Positions 43,744 to 52,292 of a stretch of DNA of 60,101 nt are shown one piece after another. Location: the NCBI RefSeq assembly GCF_000423245.1, contig NZ_AUHP01000015.1:1-60101 (forward strand). The letters run 5' to 3'. Source of the stretch: Ligilactobacillus ceti DSM 22408 (GTDB lineage: Bacteria; Bacillota; Bacilli; Lactobacillales; Lactobacillaceae). Position numbers and translations under genes: made by a program. Below the pieces are notes generated by a model, which saw nothing but the letters and a program-made list of their open reading frames with translations, did no database searches and was not told the origin of the DNA. Position 1 is the stretch's first letter; each line of letters begins with the position of its first letter.

Positions 43744-45978
43744 TTATTTACTAAACATTTTTGGTTTAAATCGATTTAAACGTAACGCATTTAAAACAAC
43801 CGTTACAGAACTGAAGCCCATTGCCCCGGCAGCAATCATTGGATTCAAGAAAGGTCCGCCAAATAAGGTTAAAACACCTAAAGCAATCGGAACACCTAAG
43901 ATATTATAGAAGAAGGCCCAGAAAAGATTTTCTTTAATGTTAAACATTGTTTTATAACTTAATTCATATGCTGTTAACAAGGCACTTAATTCTGGATCCA
44001 TTAAAATAACTTGGGCAGATTCCACAGCTACATCAGTCCCAGTTCCAATCGCTATCCCAATATCAGCTTGCGTTAAAGCTGGTGCATCATTAATCCCATC
44101 ACCAACCATGGCGACTTTATCACCACGTTCTTGTAACTGTTTAATAACAGCAGCTTTGCCATCTGGTAAAACATCACTAATAATTTCTGTGATACCTGCT
44201 TCTTGTCCGATTTTTTGCGCTGTTTCTTTATTATCACCAGTTAATAACACTGTTTTAACACCTTTGTGATTTAATTGTTCGATTACATAAGCACTATCAG
44301 CTTTAATTGGATCACTGATGGCAATCACACCAATTACATCTTGTTCGGCTGCTACATAGACTAATGTTTGACCTTGAGAACGCATCTTAGCAACTGCTTG
44401 GGCTAATTTATGATCACGTGTTAATTTAGTTTGTTCAATCAAACGATTATTACCGACATAAATTTGCTTATCTGCTAGTTGACCTTTAATACCTAATCCA
44501 GGTAAAGTTTCAAAATCACTAACTTTCAATGATTCTTTTTCATTAGCATCTAAAATTGCTTTCGCAAGTGGGTGTTCTGTATAAAATTCTAAACTTGCGG
44601 CATATTGTAAAACAGTTTCTTTCGTAAAACCATCTTTCACAATCACATCTGTGACAACTGGTGTCCCTTGTGTAATTGTACCTGTTTTATCAAAAACAAT
44701 TGTATCGATTTTTGTAAGACTTTCTAAAGCAGCACCATCTTTGAATAAGACACCAAACTTAGCACCTTTACCTGTGGCAACCATAATTGCAGTTGGTGTA
44801 GCCAAACCTAAAGCACATGGACAAGCAATCACAACAACCGCTACAAAAATATTCACTGCAAAAGCAAATGTGCTACCAGCTAACATCCAACCAATAAAAC
44901 CAAGCAAAGCAATCACCATAATCACCGGAACAAAGACACCAGCAATTTTATCAGCTAAACGTGCAATTGGGGCTTTACTACCTTGAGCATCAGCAACTAA
45001 TTTAATAATTTGTGCTAAAGCAGTATCTTCACCTACTCGTGTTGCCCGATAAACAATTTGACCATTTTGGTTCAAACTCCCACCAACAACTTCATCACCA
45101 ACAAATTTCGAAATTGGTAAACTTTCACCGGTTAACATCGAATTATCAACAGTTGTGCTACCTTCTAAAATTTGTCCATCAACTGGGATTGTTTGTCCTG
45201 ATTTAACTAAAATACGATCGCCAACTTTAATACTATCAACTTGTACTTCGTGTGGTTGATCTTGATCATCTAACTTAATCGCTGTTTTAGGAATTAATGT
45301 TAGTAAAGAAGTCATTGCTGTCGTTGTTTTTTGTTTAGAGACAGCTTCTAAATATTTACCTAACATAATCAAGGCTAAAATCATCCCACTAGCTTCATAA
45401 TAAAGTGGTTGACTATTTTGTGTTACAACCATAATAATTGTATTCACTAAACTATATAAGAATGAAATACCACTCCCTAGTAAGACTAAAGAATCCATAT
45501 TAGGAGCTAAATTTTTCAAAGCTTTCGATCCAACAATTAAAAAATCACGCCCAAACCATAAAATCGGAATTGTTAAAACTAATTCAATAAACGCTTTAAT
45601 AATTTCTTGGCTAACATTCGCACCTAAAAAACTTTTTGTCATTGCCACAAACATTAAAATCACGGATAAAGCTAAAGCACCGACCATCCGATTACGTTTA
45701 ACTTTCAAAGATTCTTTCTTTTCTGCTTGTTCTTTTTCATTACTTTCTCGTGTTAAGTCTTGTGCCAATTCAGCTCCATATCCAGCTTTTTCAACAGCTT
45801 TAATAATCTGTTCTGGACTCAAACTATTGCCATCAACCTTAACTTTCATTCTTTCAACTGCTAAATTAACATTAACTTCTGTGACACCTGGTAATTTAGC
45901 AATTGCCTTTTCAACAGCTTGCGCACAACTTGCACAAACCATCCCTGTTAATTTATATTGTTCTTCTTGTTCTGCCAT
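43744..45978 (-). CDS. copA: copper-exporting P-type ATPase
   Basis: A 744-residue P1B-1 ATPase that pumps Cu(I) out. It has one N-terminal metal-binding domain (GMVCASC at residues 12-18), and the membrane CPC site in VIACPCALGLATP near residue 388. The phosphorylated Asp is in DKTGT near residue 429. GDGINDAPAL lies near residue 645, and the C-terminal helices complete eight membrane spans. ATG with AGGGGG upstream. No CopY or CsoR repressor gene is next to it and no TACANNTGTA cop box is present; an unrelated inverted repeat covers the promoter. Confidence 0.95.
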   Translation of the reverse strand: MAEQEEQYKLTGMVCASCAQAVEKAIAKLPGVTEVNVNLAVERMKVKVDGNSLSPEQIIKAVEKAGYGAELAQDLTRESNEKEQAEKKESLKVKRNRMVGALALSVILMFVAMTKSFLGANVSQEIIKAFIELVLTIPILWFGRDFLIVGSKALKNLAPNMDSLVLLGSGISFLYSLVNTIIMVVTQNSQPLYYEASGMILALIMLGKYLEAVSKQKTTTAMTSLLTLIPKTAIKLDDQDQPHEVQVDSIKVGDRILVKSGQTIPVDGQILEGSTTVDNSMLTGESLPISKFVGDEVVGGSLNQNGQIVYRATRVGEDTALAQIIKLVADAQGSKAPIARLADKIAGVFVPVIMVIALLGFIGWMLAGSTFAFAVNIFVAVVVIACPCALGLATPTAIMVATGKGAKFGVLFKDGAALESLTKIDTIVFDKTGTITQGTPVVTDVIVKDGFTKETVLQYAASLEFYTEHPLAKAILDANEKESLKVSDFETLPGLGIKGQLADKQIYVGNNRLIEQTKLTRDHKLAQAVAKMRSQGQTLVYVAAEQDVIGVIAISDPIKADSAYVIEQLNHKGVKTVLLTGDNKETAQKIGQEAGITEIISDVLPDGKAAVIKQLQERGDKVAMVGDGINDAPALTQADIGIAIGTGTDVAVESAQVILMDPELSALLTAYELSYKTMFNIKENLFWAFFYNILGVPIALGVLTLFGGPFLNPMIAAGAMGFSSVTVVLNALRLNRFKPKMFSK

Positions 45979-46026
45979 TATATGGCCCCCTCTCGAAATC
46001 AGACCTCGTCCGTTTCATCACTGCAT

Positions 46027-46074
46027 AATATATACCTTAATGTTAACTTTTTCAATTATTTATAATTAACATTA
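46027..46074 (-). promoter_or_regulatory. copA promoter with flanking inverted repeat
   Basis: Minus strand: -35 TTGAAA at 46050-46055, a 17-bp spacer, and -10 TATATT at 46027-46032. TAATGTTAA (46038-46046) and TTAACATTA (46066-46074) are perfect inverted arms, one in the spacer and one upstream of the -35, 28 bp apart centre to centre. This looks like a repressor or MerR-type operator. Confidence 0.55.
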
Positions 46075-46175
46075 GTTTTTACTTACTTTTAGTATGTGAT
46101 TATTATATACCCGCTTTTTGTTTTTGACAAGGTTTTGCACAATCTTTTTTATTTTTTTGCTACTTATCCAAAAAA

Positions 46176-46222
46176 ACAAAAAAGAACCCGTGAACAACAT
46201 GTTTCAAAGTTGCTCCGGGCCT
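46176..46222 (-). terminator. terminator of the 47-residue peptide gene
   Basis: CCCGTGAACAAC pairs with GTTGCTCCGGG (one bulge) around a 10-base loop; the A run on the left gives U on the minus strand. Confidence 0.75.
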
Positions 46223-46239
46223 TGTAGTTAATATTAAAT

Positions 46240-46383
46240 TTATTTTTCTTTTTTCGCTTTGAGTTCTTTTTCAAGTTCCTCTTTGCGTTCTGATTCTAAT
46301 TCTTGAGCCATTTCACGTTTACTTTCTTTCACGTTTTCGCCCACTTTATTGATTTTTTTAGCTTTTTCCCATTTGCGTTCCAT
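46240..46383 (-). CDS. 47-residue highly charged small protein
   Basis: A short gene with clear translation signals: ATG at 46383, AAGGAG eight bases upstream, and its own intrinsic terminator. The product, opening MERKWEKAKKINKVGENVKE, is almost all Lys and Glu, with no cysteine or hydrophobic run, and would form one long charged helix. I recognise no family. It could be a stress-related or ribosome-associated peptide; this is a guess. It stands alone between copA and an acetyltransferase gene. Confidence 0.7.
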   Translation of the reverse strand: MERKWEKAKKINKVGENVKESKREMAQELESERKEELEKELKAKKEK

Positions 46384-46492
46384 AAGATCCACTCCTTAAA
46401 ATCATTATTATCTTCACTTATATAATAATCCTTAAAAGTTTAAAAAGCACGTATTATGATTCAACAAACTAAAACTTACTTTCTTACTATAA

Positions 46493-46975
46493 TTAATCAA
46501 ATTCTGGATATTGTTGTTCTTCCATAATCGGTTCACACATTGGCTCACAAAGCGGTTGTAAGACTTTTTTCATCCAAATTAAATTAACAGAACGATTTTC
46601 ATTTTTATCCGCAAAGGTAAAAAAGTGGGTTGTATAATCCATCTTTTGATAAAATGGCACGGCTTGAACACGACTTGTTAAAATTACATATTTATAATTC
46701 AAATTACGACAATGATCTTCAATCGCTTGAATCATTTTTTGCCCAATTCTTTTGCCACGACAATCTGGCGAAACGGCTACTTGGCGAATTCGAGCCACTT
46801 TACAAGGATAAAGTTGCAACGAGGCCGTACCGACGACTCGCCCGTCATCCAGTGCTATAAAGGTGACAACCTTACGTTCTTTCTTTACATCAATAATTGT
46901 TCCTAATACGTCTTGTCGCAATGTCATCGCTGCAACATGTTCTTTTCCAAATGGCTTTGCAATTGTAATTTGCAT
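46493..46975 (-). CDS. GNAT family N-acetyltransferase
   Basis: A 160-residue acetyltransferase. The acetyl-CoA loop is QVAVSPDCRGKRIGQKMI near residue 70, a good match to the RxxGxG/A motif. YVILTSRVQAVPFYQKMDY is the usual C-terminal strand and Tyr. The C-terminus has an unusual short extension with two CEP repeats (PLCEPMCEPIMEEQ). ATG 46975 is behind AGGAGG; the TTG before it is not a start. The substrate is unknown. Confidence 0.85.
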   Translation of the reverse strand: MQITIAKPFGKEHVAAMTLRQDVLGTIIDVKKERKVVTFIALDDGRVVGTASLQLYPCKVARIRQVAVSPDCRGKRIGQKMIQAIEDHCRNLNYKYVILTSRVQAVPFYQKMDYTTHFFTFADKNENRSVNLIWMKKVLQPLCEPMCEPIMEEQQYPEFD

Positions 46976-47143
46976 CAAATTCGCCTCCTAAATATATGAA
47001 TAATTTTGTGCTAGTATCCTCATATCAGAATACTAGAAAATTATATTATCATCTCACTTCCCTCTTTGTAAAGTGATAATACCATTAAAAAACTAGCTAA
47101 AAATAGTTAATCATTATAACTCCCCATATATTAACCATTAGAA

Positions 47144-47182
47144 CAAAAAAAGATACTAGCCTGCTGATCAGACTAGTATCTT
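47144..47182 (-). terminator. terminator of folT
   Basis: AAGATACTAG (47150-47159) pairs with CTAGTATCTT (47173-47182), with an A run on the left for U on the minus strand. A second, weaker repeat of the same CTAGTAT sequence lies at 47013-47036. Confidence 0.85.
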
Positions 47183-47244
47183 ACGCTCTTTTTTATTTTA
47201 TTAATTTTAATCTAAATCTTATCCTTTTGATCAGATTTACCTTG

Positions 47245-47778
47245 TTATTCTTTAATCGCAATGCGTCTGCGTGCAATTTCATGAATCACAATAAAACCGA
47301 CAAAAGCTTCAATTGGCCAACTAATAATTTCTTTAGGTAACCGCATCATCAATAACGCCTTAAATGGTGTATGCCATAATAAATGAATCCATGTTGTTGT
47401 TAAACATGTATTAATAATCAAAATTTGGCAAAATGCATAAGCTACTTGTCGTTGCCAGGTAATTTCTTGTTTATGCAAGAAAGCCCCTGCAATTACACCT
47501 GCTAAAAATGCACCGAAAGTAAAACCGATGAAAAAATTAGCCGTAGATGCTAACACGGTATTACTAATCAAATCGGCAATAATCATCGCCAGGCCACCTA
47601 ACCAAGGACCTAAATAATACCCCACCAAAGCTGTTCCAATAAAACCAAGACTAATTTTAAAAACATTCTCTGGTCCTAAGGAAATCTTGGATAAAACAAT
47701 TTGTAAAGCTATTAAAAGTGCGGCATTAATCGCCACTTTATTCGTTAACTTTGGACTACTCCAAGTTAATTTATTCAT
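47245..47778 (-). CDS. folT: folate ECF transporter S component
   Basis: A 177-residue membrane protein with about six helices, the substrate-binding part of an energy-coupling-factor importer that uses shared EcfAA'T modules encoded elsewhere. INAALLIALQIVLSKI, KISLGFIGTALVGYYLGPWLGGL and NFFIGFTFGAFLAGVIAG follow the FolT pattern (FGFI, GPxxxG, GFTxxAFL). A likely tetrahydrofolate riboswitch lies directly upstream and supports the folate assignment. ATG with AGGGAG upstream. Confidence 0.8.
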   Translation of the reverse strand: MNKLTWSSPKLTNKVAINAALLIALQIVLSKISLGPENVFKISLGFIGTALVGYYLGPWLGGLAMIIADLISNTVLASTANFFIGFTFGAFLAGVIAGAFLHKQEITWQRQVAYAFCQILIINTCLTTTWIHLLWHTPFKALLMMRLPKEIISWPIEAFVGFIVIHEIARRRIAIKE

Positions 47779-47798
47779 AAAACATCTCCCTTTCTTTT

Positions 47799-47934
47799 AG
47801 GGGGAGACAAGCACCAATTGGTATTTAATTTATGGTGAATGCGAAAAGAAAACGTCGAATTAATCACTAATTCATTCTACCGATGTTCACATTCCGTTCC
47901 ATCGATCATTAACATCATCTTTCCTACCCCTCTG
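47799..47934 (-). promoter_or_regulatory. likely tetrahydrofolate (THF) riboswitch
   Basis: Read on the minus strand, the folT leader opens with GAGGGGTAGGAAAGATGATG, followed by GTTAA, a CGATG/CATCG hairpin whose loop holds GAACGGAATGTGAA, then GGTGCTTG and the closing CTCCCCCT. The order (GGGGTAG, GTTAA, a GAACGGGATGT-like loop, GGTG, and a C-rich closing strand pairing with the opening) is that of THF riboswitches. An extended -10 TGTTATATT lies just upstream at 47941-47951. The call is from pattern and gene context, not a covariance search. Confidence 0.65.
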
Positions 47935-48005
47935 TCGTTCAATATAACACGAACTAACATAGATTACTATAAAAAATTAAACACAAGCTCTTTACAGACT
48001 ATTTT

Positions 48006-49355
48006 CTAACGCAATTCCACTACTACACCGTTCGCGATTAATTCTTGAATACCAGGTTGTGTTTCACAAATCTTTGGCACACTAACTTTCACCAAGTTAG
48101 GACAATTATAAAAAGCACTCATACCTACTTCTGTTACTTGATCAGGTATATAGACTTCTTTTAAAGCAAAACATTGTTTAAAACTATGTTCCGCAATGAT
48201 TTCTAATTGTGACTGTGATCCAAAATCCAACTCTGCTAAATGCTGACAATCATTAAAAGCAGCCCGACCAACTTCTTTCAGACTTGTTGGGAACTTTACT
48301 TTAATTAATGAATTACAACTCTTAAAAGCATTATTTTCAATAGTTACAATTTCGGTATGACTTAAATCTAATTCGGATTCTAAATGGTAACAATCACCAA
48401 AAGCATATTCTTCAATCTTCGTTAAAGTCGGTGGTAAAACAACTTTTTCTAACGATTTAGCACCAAAAAACATTCTTTTCTCAATTTTAGTTAAACCATT
48501 TGGTAAAATCACTTCTTTTAAATAAGGTTCATGTGCATAAATTGCCGGTTCTAAAGCTTCATATTCTTCGAGATTATTTAAAATTAATTTAGTAATATGC
48601 GGTAACTTTTGTTCACTAAAAGAAACTAATTGTACTTTATCCAAAGCATCCCCGATAAAACCCATTTGACAATGTACGTAACCATACACATAATTATTAC
48701 CTTTAAAATACAAATCTTCACGAGAAATCACAGAAACGATTTGATATTTTTGGCCAATCACAGTTCCTTCACCAATAACTAAATCATCTCGCGTTAAAAC
48801 ATTCCCTAAGATTACAACATTTTTCCCAATGTCTACTTTGCCATAGGCATAAACATTCCCACAAATCGTCACATTATCTTGAATTGTAATGCTTTTTTGA
48901 CAACGTAAATCCCCTTGGATAATAACATTAGACTCAACTACGACATCAATATCATTTAAAAATGTATATTCAATCACACCTTCATCAGATTCCATCCCTT
49001 GATGAATGCGACTTAATTTCATATTTGGATACCAATTTGTTTTTAAATCTAACGCTAAATGTGCAATGCGCGCTGAGACTTTTGGCGCAATCTGATGATC
49101 ATTTTGCGGTAAAATGCTAATTTCAGGAGCGTATAAATTATAAAATCGTCCCGTTTCATTAATAACCATAATTTCAGAAGATCGGAAAAGTGGTTTTTTT
49201 AATTTTTTAAACACCCGACCATCAGGTTTACCACTCAATTCCATATCAATATATAAACGATGATTATCATGATTTGTTTTTAAATAAATATAAGCGACAA
49301 TAAGTGGTAAAAACATAACAACCACAAAGAGGATAAACATTATACTAATTATCAT
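48006..49355 (-). CDS. membrane-anchored bactofilin-like and LRR_5 repeat protein
   Basis: A 449-residue protein. Residues 1-22 are one membrane helix (MFILFVVVMFLPLIVAYIYL). About 23-130 are not recognised. About 135-230 are short repeated strands (IIQGDLRCQKSITIQDNVTI, NVYAYGKVDIGKNVVILGNV) like polymer-forming bactofilins. About 250-430 are BspA-type LRR_5 repeats (LTKIEEYAFGDCYHLE, LKEVGRAAFNDCQHLAELDF). I start at ATG 49355, with GAGGGGG upstream, 11 bases inside the end of the glycosyltransferase gene, so they are coupled. A scaffold or polysaccharide-organising role is plausible. The pairing of these two repeat folds is unusual. Confidence 0.78.
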   Translation of the reverse strand: MIISIMFILFVVVMFLPLIVAYIYLKTNHDNHRLYIDMELSGKPDGRVFKKLKKPLFRSSEIMVINETGRFYNLYAPEISILPQNDHQIAPKVSARIAHLALDLKTNWYPNMKLSRIHQGMESDEGVIEYTFLNDIDVVVESNVIIQGDLRCQKSITIQDNVTICGNVYAYGKVDIGKNVVILGNVLTRDDLVIGEGTVIGQKYQIVSVISREDLYFKGNNYVYGYVHCQMGFIGDALDKVQLVSFSEQKLPHITKLILNNLEEYEALEPAIYAHEPYLKEVILPNGLTKIEKRMFFGAKSLEKVVLPPTLTKIEEYAFGDCYHLESELDLSHTEIVTIENNAFKSCNSLIKVKFPTSLKEVGRAAFNDCQHLAELDFGSQSQLEIIAEHSFKQCFALKEVYIPDQVTEVGMSAFYNCPNLVKVSVPKICETQPGIQELIANGVVVELR

Positions 49356-50631
49356 GACTAACTTCCCCCTCGGATTGTGCATCTTTTTGTTCAAAGCGTT
49401 GTGTTTTTGCCCAAGTAACATTTCTACGTGTGATACGATCAACCACCGCTTGCCAAAAACCAACATTAATAACCCACATATTAAAGAAGAATGTTCCTAA
49501 CATAACAGGTAATAATAAAGCTTCTTTGGATCGTTTATCTAAATATAAACCAATTCCAATCTCAAAAAACGGCGCAAAGTTCCCAAAAGAAGAATACACA
49601 CCCATAAAAATAATGGAACCCGCAAAAGCTAAATAATTAATGTCTCCGCTATAAAATAAAATAATCGCATCTACCATTCCCCAGAATAATAATACTGGTA
49701 ATAAATACACTAATAATAGTAGTAAACCATCGATTTTTTCTTTGAAATTAATATACTTACTCTTAAATAGTGCGCCAAAATGTTTAAACATAACTTGATT
49801 ATGGCCCCGTGCCCATCGTTTAATTTGATTACCACGAACTTCCCATGTTTCCGGTGTTTCTTCATAACATTCAGCAGCATTCGCATAAGCGACTTTCCAA
49901 CCACGTTCATACAAAGTATATGTTAAATCAGTATCTTCAGCTAAAATACTAGGATCAAATCCACCGACTTCTTTAATCGTACGTGTTCTAAAACCACCGA
50001 CAGTTCCTCCATATTGGACAAACAAACCTAAATCATAACGAGCTTGTTGATCAACTTGGTAACCACCAGATCTTTCTAAAGAACTCAAACGCGTTAACAT
50101 ATTTTTATCAGCATTATACGGAATTACTCGGCCCATCACTGCCCCAACTTTAGGATCTTCAAAAGCTAAAGAAATAATCCGAATTAAACTCACACTTGGA
50201 ATATAATCCGCATCTAAAACAATCATGATTTCACCTTGTGCCACTTTAATAGCATCATTCAAACCATATTGTTTCCCACGTTCTGGGCAATTACGGTGAA
50301 TCGGTTTAATAATACTGTGCTGAGCAGCGTATTCATCTAAAATAGCTTTAGTATTATCAGTTGAATTATCATTAATTGGGATAATTTCTAAATAATCATA
50401 AGGATAATCTGTTTTTAAAATAGCATCTAATACTTGTGAAGCAACTTTTTCTTCATTGTGCATTGGAATTAAAACAGTTACCATTTTTAAATTACTAGAA
50501 CAAATATCCTCGTTCGCTCTGGTTGGTCGGTGAAATAATCGTTCTATCGAAAAAACTAACTGACGAAGCATATAAATCAGCAACAAGACCATTAAAAACA
50601 TCATATAAGTTTTTAAAATTATTAAGAACAT
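49345..50631 (-). CDS. family 2 processive-type glycosyltransferase
   Basis: A 428-residue membrane glycosyltransferase. A membrane anchor at 1-25 is followed by the GT-A domain: VTVLIPMHNEE, the metal-binding DADYIPS near residue 143, the catalytic EDTDLTY near residue 232, and QIKRWARGHNQ (Q/RxxRW) near residue 272, as in cellulose and hyaluronan synthases. Three or four C-terminal helices then form a channel-like region. The sugar and acceptor cannot be deduced. Its size and partner fit the glycosyltransferase associated with XrtG exosortase-like proteins. ATG overlaps the upstream gene by ten bases. Confidence 0.85.
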   Translation of the reverse strand: MFLIILKTYMMFLMVLLLIYMLRQLVFSIERLFHRPTRANEDICSSNLKMVTVLIPMHNEEKVASQVLDAILKTDYPYDYLEIIPINDNSTDNTKAILDEYAAQHSIIKPIHRNCPERGKQYGLNDAIKVAQGEIMIVLDADYIPSVSLIRIISLAFEDPKVGAVMGRVIPYNADKNMLTRLSSLERSGGYQVDQQARYDLGLFVQYGGTVGGFRTRTIKEVGGFDPSILAEDTDLTYTLYERGWKVAYANAAECYEETPETWEVRGNQIKRWARGHNQVMFKHFGALFKSKYINFKEKIDGLLLLLVYLLPVLLFWGMVDAIILFYSGDINYLAFAGSIIFMGVYSSFGNFAPFFEIGIGLYLDKRSKEALLLPVMLGTFFFNMWVINVGFWQAVVDRITRRNVTWAKTQRFEQKDAQSEGEVSHDN

Positions 50632-51419
50632 ATTTCTAAACCACCTTTTCTGAGCTTGTTTTCGTACATTTTACTCATAGACATCAAGAAAAAGGCATAT
50701 AGCATAACTAATGATAGAAAATCAAAAATCGGACCTAACGCAAAATACATAATTCCCATATAAATAATAGAATATTGATGCAAAATATATATAAACACAA
50801 GATAACGGAAAAAACTTAACAAAATCGGATAAGCCGCAACAAGAATAAAAAAGAAAAAGCGTCTAATATATCCTGAATTACCCCAAAAGGCCGTTACAAA
50901 GGCTCCAAAAATCATAAATGCCGCACTAATTCCGATTTCTTGTTTTGTATATAAAATTGAAAAATCAGCAATCGTATATTTAAAATCTGTCCCGGCATAC
51001 CAAACGACTAAAACATGGACCATATGAACTGCGGCAATAATACCTATTAAAATCATCGCAGGATGTCCACGCCATTTTTTATAAAATGTAATTAAAATAA
51101 TAACTACAGCAACAATCAAATTAATAATAATACTTTTCAACGAAGGATATACTGTCGGTAAAACAACATATTCTACATCACCAAATAACTTCATCATCAT
51201 ACTCGAAATATGCATGTCTGTATTTGGCATAATTTGTTTTAAAAATACAACAATATGTTTAATCAAAAAATGATTAATATTGTCCATTTTCGTAAAATAA
51301 ACGTATCCACTTGGCACGAGCATAACCATAAAATAGATAAAATTCATCCAAATATTGCTCTTCATATAACGATATGGTCTAGCCAAACACGTTTGTTCTT
51401 CCTTTTCTCTCTTTAACAC
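50622..51419 (-). CDS. multi-pass membrane protein, possible XrtG/exosortase-like
   Basis: A 265-residue protein with about seven membrane helices. The C-terminal half (QEIGISAAFMIFGAFVTAF, SFFRYLVFIYILHQ, YMGIMYFALGPIFDF) resembles the exosortase/archaeosortase core. The Arg (SFFR) and His (LHQYS) lie in the expected places, but no Cys stands at the catalytic position; the only Cys residues are near the two ends. XrtG-type proteins of Gram-positives lie beside a GT2 gene as here, which is the main ground for the suggestion. It starts at GTG 51419, with AAGGATG nine bases upstream, and is the first of three overlapping genes. Confidence 0.5.
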   Translation of the reverse strand: MLKREKEEQTCLARPYRYMKSNIWMNFIYFMVMLVPSGYVYFTKMDNINHFLIKHIVVFLKQIMPNTDMHISSMMMKLFGDVEYVVLPTVYPSLKSIIINLIVAVVIILITFYKKWRGHPAMILIGIIAAVHMVHVLVVWYAGTDFKYTIADFSILYTKQEIGISAAFMIFGAFVTAFWGNSGYIRRFFFFILVAAYPILLSFFRYLVFIYILHQYSIIYMGIMYFALGPIFDFLSLVMLYAFFLMSMSKMYENKLRKGGLEICS

Positions 51420-51452
51420 TTATTTCGACATCCTTTTTATAATAATATTATT

Positions 51453-51458
51453 AGTATA
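51453..51458 (-). promoter_or_regulatory. -10 element of the three-gene envelope locus
   Basis: Minus strand TATACT about 34 bp before the GTG start, with no good -35. The 138-bp gap also holds the alsD terminator. Confidence 0.4.
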
Positions 51459-51502
51459 TCATTAATAAAACTTGTTTCATAATTTTAATTTATAAATATA
51501 AC

Positions 51503-51546
51503 TAAAAAAACAAGCTAGACATCCCTGTCTAGCTTGCGTTTTTTGA
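51503..51546 (-). terminator. terminator of alsS-alsD
   Basis: CAAGCTAGACA (51511-51521) pairs with TGTCTAGCTTG (51526-51536) around a 4-base loop, with A and T runs on the two sides. Confidence 0.9.
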
Positions 51547-51557
51547 TAATTTCTTAT

Positions 51558-52277
51558 TTACTTTTCAGATTGTTCAATTTCTTTTGCTAAAGAACTTAAT
51601 TCTAATTTACTTTCCATAAATTGTTGATTGTCAATCGGAAAATTATTTTCTAAAGTTTTAAACGGTTGAATTGTGAGCGTCCCACTTGTTAAAACAAATT
51701 CTAATAAATGACCAGCTATACTGTGATCATCTGCTAAAAAGTGTAAATGTAAACCAGAGGCAGCGACACCATTATATAATTCAGGTGAAAAATAACCGAT
51801 AATTTGTCCTCGGACATTTTCTTGTGTAAACAATGCTTGTTTTTCAGCAACTTCAACTAGTTTCGGATATGGTGGATATTGTTTTTCAACAACACGCGTT
51901 TTAATCTGCTGAAAATCACCCGTCAAAGTAACTGCATAAAAGATATTTTCATAAGGATAAAGATTAGCAATTACCTCTTTTAAATTAGTAAAAGTTACAT
52001 CAGTTAACTCAGCTGTTAACGCTGGCATATCACTAGCAAAATGCACCGTCGCAAACGGAACCGTAAAGTCTGCGTCAACTTCAATCACAGTGCCATCATT
52101 TTGAGCTAAAAAAGGATGTCCTTGCGCTACAATCAACTCTCCATCTAAACCTTCACCCGTTCCAATTCCAGTATCACCATGACTTAGTAACTCTGAAATT
52201 GTCATTGTCCCAGTTAATAAACCATCGACTAAATTAGCTAATGTTCCTTGTTGAAATAATTTAGTTGTATCTTTCAT
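51558..52277 (-). CDS. alsD: alpha-acetolactate decarboxylase
   Basis: Zinc enzyme that converts acetolactate to acetoin, diverting pyruvate from acid and consuming a proton. The 239-residue length is normal. The zinc ligands lie in GLHLHFLADDHSIAGHLLEF near residue 176 (HxH and the later His), and an active-site Glu lies in the GTGEGLDGEL region near residue 38. ATG with GAGGC upstream. It follows alsS by 15 bp. Confidence 0.96.
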   Translation of the reverse strand: MKDTTKLFQQGTLANLVDGLLTGTMTISELLSHGDTGIGTGEGLDGELIVAQGHPFLAQNDGTVIEVDADFTVPFATVHFASDMPALTAELTDVTFTNLKEVIANLYPYENIFYAVTLTGDFQQIKTRVVEKQYPPYPKLVEVAEKQALFTQENVRGQIIGYFSPELYNGVAASGLHLHFLADDHSIAGHLLEFVLTSGTLTIQPFKTLENNFPIDNQQFMESKLELSSLAKEIEQSEK

Positions 52278-52292
52278 CTTTTTCAGCCTCTT

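Noticed and set aside
48055-48075. TGTTTCAC as a parS site inside the LRR gene
   Set aside because: Only one half of the site is present; the other half does not follow, and it lies in coding sequence.
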